NCBI GenBank assembly: GCA_002433075.1
Contig: DJHM01000034.1
Coordinates: 163,314 to 227,313, forward strand
Direction of reading: 5' to 3'
From: Latescibacteria bacterium UBA6620
GTDB lineage: Bacteria; Latescibacterota; UBA2968
Length of the DNA stretch: 64,000 nucleotides
Each line of letters opens with the position of its first letter. Position 1 is the stretch's first letter. Shown in pieces: positions 51,622 to 59,732 of this stretch. Below the pieces are notes generated by a model. It did no database searches. It worked only from the letters and a program-made list of their open reading frames with translations, and was not told the DNA's origin. The translations under genes were made by a program, and so were the position numbers.

Positions 51622-52931
51622 CCCCGACCCGTCGCGATTTCCTGAAGCAGGGCAGTGCGGCCCTCGCCGCCTCTCTCGTGGGCAAGGTGGCATCGGTACA
51701 GGCAGCGCCAGCGCCCAACCTGCTCTTCATCCTTACAGATCAGCATCGCCGCGACGGCGTCGGGGCCTACGGCAAGCCCAGTGTCCTCACGCCGAATCTC
51801 GACCGCATCGCCAGCGAGGGGATCCGTCTCGATCGGGCGTACACGGCGCAGCCGGTCTGTTCTCCCAATCGTGCCAGCATCCTGTCCGGCCTGTATCCGC
51901 ACCGTCACGGCGTGCGGGAGAATAACTGGCCTCTGAGTCCGGACGTGCACATCCTGCCGCACCTGCTTCAGGCGAATGCATACCGGACGGGCTACTTCGG
52001 GAAATGGCATCTCGGCGATCCCGCCCGAGTCGCCTACGACGTCATGCCCTCATACGAACGGGACGGGCGAGGCGGTGGGAGCGCCTCTGGATGGGCCCAC
52101 TACTACACGATCGACGACCAGAAGGTCTACCAGACGGACGTCATCTCACGCGACATCGGTGACTTCATCCGAACATCCGACAAACCCTTCTACGCGGTTG
52201 CTTCCTTCTATCCCCCGCATCCACCTTACTCGGTGCCAAAGCGTTACGAGGAGATGTATCGTGAGCTCTATCCCGAAGACCAGAACCGCCGTCGGTATTA
52301 TGCGATGTGTACGGCGGTCGACGATGCGGTCGGCCATCTGTTGGAAACGCTCGAGGCGAAGGAGATTGCCGACAACACGCTTGTCGTTTTCACGACCGAG
52401 CACGGCCATTACTTCGACCGTCGCTGGAACAATCACAGCAAGCGATCGTGCTACGACGTCGCTGCTCGCATTCCGCTCCTGATGCGTTTCCCCGGTCACA
52501 TCCCAGACGGCCAGGAATCAACGGCCCTGTTCAGCCACGCCGACCTTTTTCCCACCCTTGCCGGCCTTCTCGGCTTAGCGCCACCGGAGGTTGACGGGAT
52601 CGACCAGAGCGATCTTCTCCAGGGGAAGACCGAAGCCACGCGCGACTACCTGTCCATCGTCAACGTCCCGCGTCCTGATCGAACGTCCAAACCGCACGAC
52701 GGTCCAATGCCAGGCGAGGAACGTTGCGTCCGAACGAACGACTGGAAGTTGATCCTGTCCCGCGATCGTGCACCTGAGCTGTATCATCCTGACAACGATC
52801 CCGAGGAGCGGGACAACGTGTGGTCATCGCACAGAGACACTGAAGTCGTCGGAAGCCTCAAAGCCCATCTTTCAGAGTGGGCATCCGCGACGAACGACCC
52901 GCTCACACCCCGGTTGTTATCTTCCCTGTAA
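51618..52931 (+). CDS. TAT-exported sulfatase
   Basis: A 437-residue sulfatase. A twin-arginine signal (TPTRRDFLKQGSAALAASLV) sends it to the periplasm. The formylglycine signature CSPNRASILSGLYPHRHGV (Cys81) is intact, as are LLFILTDQHRRDGVGAYGKP, GYFGKWHLGD and the C-terminal CVRTNDWKLILSRD. The metal-site segment reads FTTEHGHYFDRR instead of the more common SDHG. It likely removes sulfate esters from polysaccharides. It overlaps the propeller gene (ATGA) and precedes mannonate dehydratase by 34 bases, a context that supports uronate-rich sulfated glycans. A formylglycine-generating enzyme is not in the window. Confidence 0.93.
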   Translation: MTPTRRDFLKQGSAALAASLVGKVASVQAAPAPNLLFILTDQHRRDGVGAYGKPSVLTPNLDRIASEGIRLDRAYTAQPVCSPNRASILSGLYPHRHGVRENNWPLSPDVHILPHLLQANAYRTGYFGKWHLGDPARVAYDVMPSYERDGRGGGSASGWAHYYTIDDQKVYQTDVISRDIGDFIRTSDKPFYAVASFYPPHPPYSVPKRYEEMYRELYPEDQNRRRYYAMCTAVDDAVGHLLETLEAKEIADNTLVVFTTEHGHYFDRRWNNHSKRSCYDVAARIPLLMRFPGHIPDGQESTALFSHADLFPTLAGLLGLAPPEVDGIDQSDLLQGKTEATRDYLSIVNVPRPDRTSKPHDGPMPGEERCVRTNDWKLILSRDRAPELYHPDNDPEERDNVWSSHRDTEVVGSLKAHLSEWASATNDPLTPRLLSSL

Positions 52932-52965
52932 CACGAAACGCTATTATTTCCTGATGGAGACAAAC

Positions 52966-53994
52966 ATGCCTGAATCGATCGCTGGCGCCGTGTGGGATCC
53001 CGAAGCGCCCCGTATGCACGTCGGTACCCAACGTTTTGACGTCACCGACGAACACCTGGGTTTTCTCGCCCGTTGCGGTGTTAACGCGATGGCCGCCAAC
53101 GACATCACTTTCCATCGGGACATCGGCTGGGATGTCGACGAACTCGCGGCCAAGAAAGCGAAGGCCGCCGAATACGGCGTCGACCTGGAAATGGTCGCGC
53201 TGCCCCTCCACGCCCTCAGCGATGACGGCGAGTGGGTTCCGCACTACATGCGCGGGAACAGGGACAAGGGTGAGAAGGAAGTCGAGCTCGTCTGCAAGAT
53301 GGTCAGGGCCGCCGGAGAAGCGGGCATCCCGGCCATCAAATACTTCCTCTGCGAAATGGAGAACCAGCGAACAGAAGCCGTTCCCCTCGGGCGAGGGGAC
53401 GTTCGCTACTCGACGTGGGATCTTTCGAAGGCCGACGCCGAAACCCAACGGTGGGAGGAACCGGTTTCAGCCGAGCAGAACTGGGAACGCGTCACGTTCT
53501 TTCTCGAACGCGTCATCCCCGTTGCCGAGGCGAGCAAAGTCCGGATGGCCTGCCATCCGTGCGACCCGTTCCTGCCGGCCGGTTACAAGGGCGTCGACCG
53601 TGTCCTCGGCGGCTTCGACGGCTTCCGGCACTTCATCGACATCTGCCCCAGCGACTACCACGGTCTCAACCTCTGCCTCGGCTGTATGGCCGAAAGCGTG
53701 AAGAATCCACGCGAGGAAGTCCCCAACATCATCCGCTACTTCGGTGAACGCCGTAAGATCCACCTCATCCACTTCCGCAACATCATCGGCGGCCAGCACA
53801 AGTTCCAGGAAGTGTATCCCGACGAAGGGGATATGGATATGTTCGCGCTCGCGGAGGCCCTCCGGGACGTCGGATACCCGCATATGATGGTTCCCGACCA
53901 CGCTCCTCAGCACGACGCGCCCGGCCACTTCGAACAGGCCTTTGCGTATCAGTTCGGGTTCATCAAGTCGACGATTCAGGCCGTCAACAGATAG
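52966..53994 (+). CDS. uxuA: Mannonate dehydratase
   Basis: A 342-residue enzyme dehydrating D-mannonate to 2-keto-3-deoxygluconate in hexuronate catabolism. The UxuA hallmark KIHLIHFRNIIGGQHKFQEV then YPDEGDMDM and PHMMVPDHAPQ are present. The metal-side HPCDPFLPAGYKGVDRVLGG replaces the usual HPDDPP, a notable variant. The rest fits (NAMAANDITFHRDIGWDVDE, KYFLCEMENQRTE). The ATG at 52966 follows ATGGAGACA; an ATG four codons earlier is also open. It follows the sulfatase closely, so polysaccharide-derived uronate is the likely source. Confidence 0.85.
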   Translation: MPESIAGAVWDPEAPRMHVGTQRFDVTDEHLGFLARCGVNAMAANDITFHRDIGWDVDELAAKKAKAAEYGVDLEMVALPLHALSDDGEWVPHYMRGNRDKGEKEVELVCKMVRAAGEAGIPAIKYFLCEMENQRTEAVPLGRGDVRYSTWDLSKADAETQRWEEPVSAEQNWERVTFFLERVIPVAEASKVRMACHPCDPFLPAGYKGVDRVLGGFDGFRHFIDICPSDYHGLNLCLGCMAESVKNPREEVPNIIRYFGERRKIHLIHFRNIIGGQHKFQEVYPDEGDMDMFALAEALRDVGYPHMMVPDHAPQHDAPGHFEQAFAYQFGFIKSTIQAVNR

Positions 53995-54002
53995 ACAGTC
54001 TC

Positions 54003-55931
54003 TCAGTCCGCGCTACCCATATACTTCGCGAACCAGTCCACCGTTCGCTGATGGTATTCCACACGGAACTTCGGGTGCCCACTCGCCCGAAGCCCGTGTG
54101 ACTCGCCAGGGAAGCGAACGAACTCGACTTCCTTTCCCTGTCGCTTGATCGCTGTGAAGTATTGTTCCGTCTGCTCGATGGGACAGCGATAGTCCTCCTC
54201 GCCACACAGCAGAAGCACTGGCGTCTGCACTTCGCTCGCGTATCGAATGGGCGATCGGTCGAACAGGACCTCGGGAGGATCCAGGGCGGACCCGCCAAAC
54301 TGGTTCTCACCGAAATGCACCCCGATGTCCGACGTGCCCCAGAAGCTGTAAAGATTCGTCACCGGCGCACTCGAAACCGCGGCCTTGAAGCGGTGATCTT
54401 GTCCAATGATCCAGCACGTCATGAACCCGCCGTAGCTAGAACCGTGCACGCCCAGCCGCTCCGAATTCACATATGGTCGCTCGCACATCAGATCGACCGC
54501 CTTCATCAGATCCAGGTAATCTTCGCCGCCCCAATCGCGCAGCACGGCTTTCATGAAATCCGGCCCGTAGGAGGACGAGCCTCGTGGATTGACCATCAGC
54601 ACGATCGCGCCGAATCCCGCCAGGACCTGTAACGTCCCGCTGTAGACGTCCGCGAACCGACCGTTCGGTCCCCCGTGAATGTCCAGAATCAGCGGCCAGC
54701 GCTCCGACGGGTCGAATCCCGGAGGGAACAGCACGCGCGCCTCGATCGTTTCTCCCGCCCGCTCGAACGTGAACTTCTCGACGACGGCCGGTGGGTATTG
54801 CTGGAGGATCGAGGCGTTGAACGACGTCCTCACCGTCACGCCACCATCCGCCAGGTCGACCGTCGCAATCTCTTCCGGGGCACGATCGGTCGCCGCCTTC
54901 ACGATCGCGCATTTACGACCTTCGTCGATCGCCAACGCCGTGAACGTCCCCTCCCACGCTGCCGCCGTTTCAACCGGTCCACCTGCAGCCGACGCGCGGC
55001 ACAGGGCGGAAACACCCGCGTGTTCTCCAACGAAGAGAATTCGATCCTCCGCTACCCACGATCGCCTGTCAATCTCGACCACCGTGTGAACGTCATCCGA
55101 TACACAGCGGGCGGGCGCATCTTCCTGGAGCACATAGAGCCACGACTGACGGCCGTCCCACACATCCTCGTCGTGAGAGCCCATCGCGGCCAGTCGCTTC
55201 CCGTCCGGTGACCATGCCAGTTCGTTCGCCCGGCTCAACCCTTCTGACCAGCATACCGCGGCTCCGTCCCCCAGCGGCATCACGTGCACTTCCGAACGCT
55301 TGCTGACGTCACGTTCAACTACCGCATCGCTGACGAAGGCGATTCTCGTTCCATCGGGTGACCAGGCCGGCGCGATCTGATTCCCGTCGCCCTTCGTGAG
55401 CTGTCGATGGGCGCCCGTTTCCACCTCCACAACGAATAACCGGGAGAACGCATCGCCTCGCCAACCCGAGCCATCGTCGCGATATCGGATTCGACGAGCG
55501 ACCAACGATCGAGGCCCTACCGTTTCTTCCCCATTTGGCAGATCCGGGTCCACCTCCGAGACGACAACAAGCTTTCCCCCATCTGGCGACCAGGCGAAGT
55601 CTTGAACACCCCCAGGGAGACCCGTCAGCTGTTTCGCCTCACCCCCGTCCAACGGGATCAGCCAGATCTGGTTACCGTGCGCCTCCCCCGGCCGAAGAAA
55701 TGCGATCGTCGATCCATCCGGCGAGAAACGTGGGTGACCATCATTCGGCCCTGCCGTGAACGATTCCGGATTGCCATCCGGCACCGCCTGACGCACGAGA
55801 CTGGATCGCGATTCCATCTCGGCACGTTCCACGATCGTCCGTACATAAATAACCGACGATCCGTCTGGTCCGATCGTCGGGTCGTCCAGCGACACGATGT
55901 CGAGTACGTTTTCAGGTCTGAATGGGGCCAT
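54003..55931 (-). CDS. S9-family prolyl oligopeptidase-type peptidase
   Basis: A 642-residue serine peptidase of the acylaminoacyl-peptidase/DPP group. The catalytic triad is visible: Ser499 in GSSYGGFMTCWIIG, Asp580 in LLLCGEEDYRCPIEQTEQ, and His612 in FPGESHGLRASGHP. An N-terminal propeller (IGPDGSSVIYVRTIVER, FSPDGSTIAFLRPGEAHGNQ, AWSPDGTRIAFVSDAVVERD) precedes the alpha/beta-hydrolase domain (WPLILDIHGGPNGRFADVYS). No signal peptide is visible. GGAGG lies eight bases before the ATG. Convergent with uxuA. It probably degrades small peptides; function in the metabolism here is not clear. Confidence 0.92.
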   Translation of the reverse strand: MAPFRPENVLDIVSLDDPTIGPDGSSVIYVRTIVERAEMESRSSLVRQAVPDGNPESFTAGPNDGHPRFSPDGSTIAFLRPGEAHGNQIWLIPLDGGEAKQLTGLPGGVQDFAWSPDGGKLVVVSEVDPDLPNGEETVGPRSLVARRIRYRDDGSGWRGDAFSRLFVVEVETGAHRQLTKGDGNQIAPAWSPDGTRIAFVSDAVVERDVSKRSEVHVMPLGDGAAVCWSEGLSRANELAWSPDGKRLAAMGSHDEDVWDGRQSWLYVLQEDAPARCVSDDVHTVVEIDRRSWVAEDRILFVGEHAGVSALCRASAAGGPVETAAAWEGTFTALAIDEGRKCAIVKAATDRAPEEIATVDLADGGVTVRTSFNASILQQYPPAVVEKFTFERAGETIEARVLFPPGFDPSERWPLILDIHGGPNGRFADVYSGTLQVLAGFGAIVLMVNPRGSSSYGPDFMKAVLRDWGGEDYLDLMKAVDLMCERPYVNSERLGVHGSSYGGFMTCWIIGQDHRFKAAVSSAPVTNLYSFWGTSDIGVHFGENQFGGSALDPPEVLFDRSPIRYASEVQTPVLLLCGEEDYRCPIEQTEQYFTAIKRQGKEVEFVRFPGESHGLRASGHPKFRVEYHQRTVDWFAKYMGSAD

Positions 55932-55987
55932 ACGAAGCCTCCGTTTTTACCGCCTCTGGATGCCGACAGCTATCGGCGCTCACGCAC

Positions 55988-57808
55988 TCATTCCTGATAC
56001 TGCAGCTGATGCAGACGATGGTAGATCCCTCGTGCTTCCAGCAGATCTTCGTGTCTTCCCTCTTCCCGAATCTCACCGTGGTGCATCACGAGGATCTTGT
56101 CGGCGTTCCGAATCGTCGATAGACGATGGGCGATCACGATCGATGTCCGCTCGGTCATCAGCTTTTCGACCGCCTCCTGGATCCAGACCTCCGTCTCGGT
56201 ATCGACATTCGACGTCGCCTCGTCCAGCACCAGCACATCGGGATCAGCAGCCAGCGCTCGCGCGAACGACAGCAGCTGTCGCTGACCCACGGAGAGGGAT
56301 GAGCCACGCTCGTTCACTTCCTGCTCGTAGCCCTTGGGAAGTCGATCGATGAACCGGTCTGCGTTCACGTCGTGTGCGGCTTGCAGCACGCGTTCGCGTG
56401 CGACTTCCGGGGCACCCAGGCTGATGTTCTCCTCGATGTCTCCCGCGAACAGGAACACGTCCTGCTGGACGACTCCGACCCGGCGACGCAATTCCTCGCT
56501 GTCCCACTCGCGAATATCGACGCCATCGACCAGGACCGACCCCTTCTGAATCGGGTAAAACCCACATACCAGGTTGATGATTGTACTCTTTCCCGCGCCC
56601 GTCGCACCAACAATGGCCAGACTGTCGCCCGGGTCCACCTTGAACGAGACCCCTCTGAGCACCCACTCGGGTTCTCCCCCGTCGTCGTTGTAGGCGAACC
56701 ACACGTCGCGAAACTCGATTTCTCCTCGCACCGCCTCCGGCTGATGTGTCCCACTCGGGGGTTCTGTGTCCGTGTCCAGCAGTTCGAAGATCCGCTCGGA
56801 GGAAGCAAGCGCCGTCTGGATCGTGTTGAATCGATCGGCAATATCCCGAATCGGCATGAAAAACCGGGGCACGTATTGCAGCAAGGCCACAAGCACACCC
56901 CATTCGATTTCGCCGTTCATGACCTTCGAGCCCCCGCTATAGAGCATCAGGCCCATCAGCAGAATGCCGCTCAGCTCCATAAACGGGAAGTACATCGAGT
57001 GGTAGAGCGTACTCTTCATCCGCGCCTGCAGGTAGCTGTCGTTGTCCTCCTCGAATCGGTCTGCGCTCCTCTTTTCGGCCCCGAACAACTGCACGACTTC
57101 GATACCCGAAATCGTTTCCTGAAGCGTGGCCGCAAACCTGCCGAAAATCACTCTGGCCACGCGATAGGCTTCGAACGATTTCGTCTGCAACCAGACTGTT
57201 GCCACAGACGCGACCGGAAGAGCGACACACGTCACCACACCCAGCTCGACGTCCATATAGAAGATGTAGGCCAGGATCGCCACGACCGTGAGCAGATCGT
57301 TGATCACAGAGACTACGCCGTCGGTGAACATCTCGTTCAGCGCGTCGACGTCGTTCGTGTTCATCGCCATCAGCCGTCCGATCGGCGTCCGGTCGAAGTA
57401 CTGTAGAGGGAGCTTCTGCAGATGGCCGAACATATCCAGCCGGACGTCCCGCATCGCCCACTGCCCGATCATGTTCGTTGCCCAGCCCTGACCGTAGCCC
57501 ACGACGAACTGAACGAACAGCAGACCGATGTAAACAGCGATCAGGAACCCAAACCCGTCGGACACACCGGGTACGATGTGATCGTCCACCGCGATTTTCG
57601 TGATGTAGGGTCCCGCCTGTCGCGTCGTCGACGCCACCAGAATCAGCACCAGCGTCAGGAACACCCACGGGACATAAGGACGCAGATAGCCCAGAAGCCG
57701 ACCCATCAACCGGAGGTCGAAACCCCTCTTGACCATCCCTTCCGTCGAATATGCACGACCCGCAAGTGTGCGCTTGCCACCGCCCACCGATAGAGAGGGT
57801 CCCTTCAC
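55988..57808 (-). CDS. ABC exporter half-transporter (type IV), subunit 2
   Basis: A 606-residue fused permease-ATPase. A six-helix domain (VFLTLVLILVASTTRQAGPY onward) precedes the ATPase: Walker A VGATGAGKSTIINLVCG, the Q-loop VGVVQQDVFLFAGDIEENIS, signature SSLSVGQRQLLSFARALA, Walker B DVLVLDEATSNVD and the H-loop IVIAHRLSTIRNAD. The Glu after Walker B is present, so this site should hydrolyse ATP. The GTG start at 57808 follows GGGGGAG. It lies 51 bases after the partner gene, and the two probably form a heterodimer exporting lipid, peptide or drug. Substrate unknown. Confidence 0.93.
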   Translation of the reverse strand: MKGPSLSVGGGKRTLAGRAYSTEGMVKRGFDLRLMGRLLGYLRPYVPWVFLTLVLILVASTTRQAGPYITKIAVDDHIVPGVSDGFGFLIAVYIGLLFVQFVVGYGQGWATNMIGQWAMRDVRLDMFGHLQKLPLQYFDRTPIGRLMAMNTNDVDALNEMFTDGVVSVINDLLTVVAILAYIFYMDVELGVVTCVALPVASVATVWLQTKSFEAYRVARVIFGRFAATLQETISGIEVVQLFGAEKRSADRFEEDNDSYLQARMKSTLYHSMYFPFMELSGILLMGLMLYSGGSKVMNGEIEWGVLVALLQYVPRFFMPIRDIADRFNTIQTALASSERIFELLDTDTEPPSGTHQPEAVRGEIEFRDVWFAYNDDGGEPEWVLRGVSFKVDPGDSLAIVGATGAGKSTIINLVCGFYPIQKGSVLVDGVDIREWDSEELRRRVGVVQQDVFLFAGDIEENISLGAPEVARERVLQAAHDVNADRFIDRLPKGYEQEVNERGSSLSVGQRQLLSFARALAADPDVLVLDEATSNVDTETEVWIQEAVEKLMTERTSIVIAHRLSTIRNADKILVMHHGEIREEGRHEDLLEARGIYHRLHQLQYQE

Positions 57809-57859
57809 ACGCGCTCCCCCATTCCCGCTCTCCGGTTGAAGGCGCTGGGTCCGATCGGC

Positions 57860-59641
57860 CTACAGCTCATCCAGTTCCTCTGCCAGATGCTGACGTCTGA
57901 ACATCTCACTATAGATCCCGTCCAACGCCACGAGCGTTTCGTGATTCCCCTCTTCGACGATTCTTCCTTCGTCCATCACGATGATGTGGTCGGCGTCCTT
58001 CACCGTCGAAATGCGATGGGCGATCAGAATCGTCGTTCGCTCCGCCATCACCCCGCGCAACTCCGCCAGGATGGCCTCCTCCGTGCGCGTATCCACGCTC
58101 GACATCGCATCATCCAGAATCAGAATGCTCGGCTGACGGATCACCGCACGGGCCAGAGCCGTTCTTTGCTTCTGCCCCCCGGAAAGCGTGACACCACGTT
58201 CACCCACGACAGTTTCGAGTCGTTCCGGAAGTACCTCGAGGTCGGGCGCAAGGTGTGAAATCTCCGTCGCACGTTCCACCGTCACCTTGTCGTCGGTCGT
58301 CCCCATCGCAACGTTTTCCCGTAGAGTATCCGAAAACAGGAACGTCTCCTGTGGAACGTAGCCCACCGCCCCTCGAATCTCCGGAATCGGGATCCCGTTC
58401 ACGGGCTGTCCGTCGATCAGCACGTCGCCCGAATCCGCGTGGATCAGGCGCGGGATCAGACGTGCGAGCGTCGATTTCCCTGACCCGACACGACCCACGA
58501 TGGCCAACGTACTGCCGGCCGGAATCCGAAGATTGATGTCTTCCAGCACGGCGTGCCCGTTGTAGGAGAAAGTCACGTCCCTGAATTCGATTTCGCCGTT
58601 CAAGCGTCGGGGATCCTCATCGAGCTCGAGCGTCTGGGGTCTCAGGTCGAGAATCGCCTGGATTCTCATCATCGAGGCGGTCGCTCTCTGGAACTCGTCG
58701 ACCACGCGACCCAACATCATCATCGGCCGGCTCATCCGGATCAGATACGCGTTGAACGCCACGAACGCTCCCAGCGTGAGGGCCCCCTCGAGCACGCGCC
58801 AACCACCCAACCAGAGCACGACCACCATCGACACGCCGTTGAGGAAGAACGTGAAGGGGTAGAAGATGCTTCGAATGTTGATCAGATGGTGGTTGCGATC
58901 CACGTATTCGTCGTTGAGACCCTGAAATTTGGCGATTTCGGCGAGACGCCGGGCGAAGGCTTTCACGACGCGGGCCCCCGACAGATTCTCCTGAATGTTG
59001 CTGCTCATTACACCGAACTGTTCTTGTACGCGACGATAACCCTGACGCATTCTGCCGGACACCGCCCGTGCGGTAACCACCATCACCGGCATCGGGAACA
59101 GGGCCAGCAAAGCCAGCGACCAATCGATCGAACACATCAGAACTAGACTCAGGAAAAATGTCAGGATGCCGCTCAGGCACATCCGGAACGCGTGGTGCAG
59201 GAATCGCTGAATGGCCTCCACATCATTCGTGGCCCGGGCCATCATGTCGCCCACTTTGTTCTGCTGAAAGAAGGAAAGGGGAAGGGTGACGATATGCTTC
59301 ACGTAGTCCGTTCGGATGTCGTGCTCGACATACCGGGAAAGACCCGAGAAGTACCAGCGCATAACGAAATTGGCAACCCACTGGATGATGCCAAGACCTG
59401 CCATCACCATCCCGTACATCGCCAGATCGGACAGCGGACTTCCCATAATCGTTGGAGGCAGAGGAAGACCGTCTCGGGACGCATCCAGGTAGGATTTGCC
59501 TGCATCGATCGCCCACTTGAGCATTAGTGGGATAATCATCTGGATGGATAGAGCGATAAAGAGGAAGATCAGACCGAACGTGATCCAACGACGGTAGGGC
59601 CGAAGATATCGGTCGAAAGGTCGGAGAGGATTGATCGGCAT
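57860..59641 (-). CDS. ABC exporter half-transporter (type IV), subunit 1
   Basis: A 593-residue fused permease-ATPase. Six membrane helices (WITFGLIFLFIALSIQMIIP onward) are followed by Walker A VGRVGSGKSTLARLI, signature VTLSGGQKQRTALARAV, Walker B SILILDDAMSSVDT, and the H-loop ILIAHRISTVKDAD. Walker B is followed by Asp in place of the catalytic Glu, the usual sign of a degenerate site in a heterodimeric exporter; the partner has the Glu. The ATG at 59641 lies directly downstream of a perfect palindrome with no separate ribosome-binding site. Confidence 0.93.
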   Translation of the reverse strand: MPINPLRPFDRYLRPYRRWITFGLIFLFIALSIQMIIPLMLKWAIDAGKSYLDASRDGLPLPPTIMGSPLSDLAMYGMVMAGLGIIQWVANFVMRWYFSGLSRYVEHDIRTDYVKHIVTLPLSFFQQNKVGDMMARATNDVEAIQRFLHHAFRMCLSGILTFFLSLVLMCSIDWSLALLALFPMPVMVVTARAVSGRMRQGYRRVQEQFGVMSSNIQENLSGARVVKAFARRLAEIAKFQGLNDEYVDRNHHLINIRSIFYPFTFFLNGVSMVVVLWLGGWRVLEGALTLGAFVAFNAYLIRMSRPMMMLGRVVDEFQRATASMMRIQAILDLRPQTLELDEDPRRLNGEIEFRDVTFSYNGHAVLEDINLRIPAGSTLAIVGRVGSGKSTLARLIPRLIHADSGDVLIDGQPVNGIPIPEIRGAVGYVPQETFLFSDTLRENVAMGTTDDKVTVERATEISHLAPDLEVLPERLETVVGERGVTLSGGQKQRTALARAVIRQPSILILDDAMSSVDTRTEEAILAELRGVMAERTTILIAHRISTVKDADHIIVMDEGRIVEEGNHETLVALDGIYSEMFRRQHLAEELDEL

Positions 59642-59643
59642 AG

Positions 59644-59673
59644 TAAGGTAGTAAGCGAACGCTTACTACCTTA
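59644..59673. promoter_or_regulatory. Perfect 30-bp palindrome at the ABC exporter start
   Basis: TAAGGTAGTAAGCG, then AA, then CGCTTACTACCTTA is a perfect 14-base inverted repeat with a two-base centre. It lies two bases upstream of the first ABC gene's ATG and 59 bases after the TonB receptor stop. This is the size and symmetry of a TetR-type operator (GTAAGCG-N2-CGCTTAC core). No regulator gene is adjacent. It could also form an mRNA hairpin masking the start. Confidence 0.75.
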
Positions 59674-59732
59674 GATGCGCCATAAGTTGAGTCGTGTCAA
59701 GCAGGTATACGCCGGCTGGGGGTCCGCCTCGA

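Noticed and set aside
56372..57406. Open frame of 344 codons on the + strand opposite the ABC gene
   Set aside because: No motif, composition typical of antisense to a coding strand; the ABC gene is intact.
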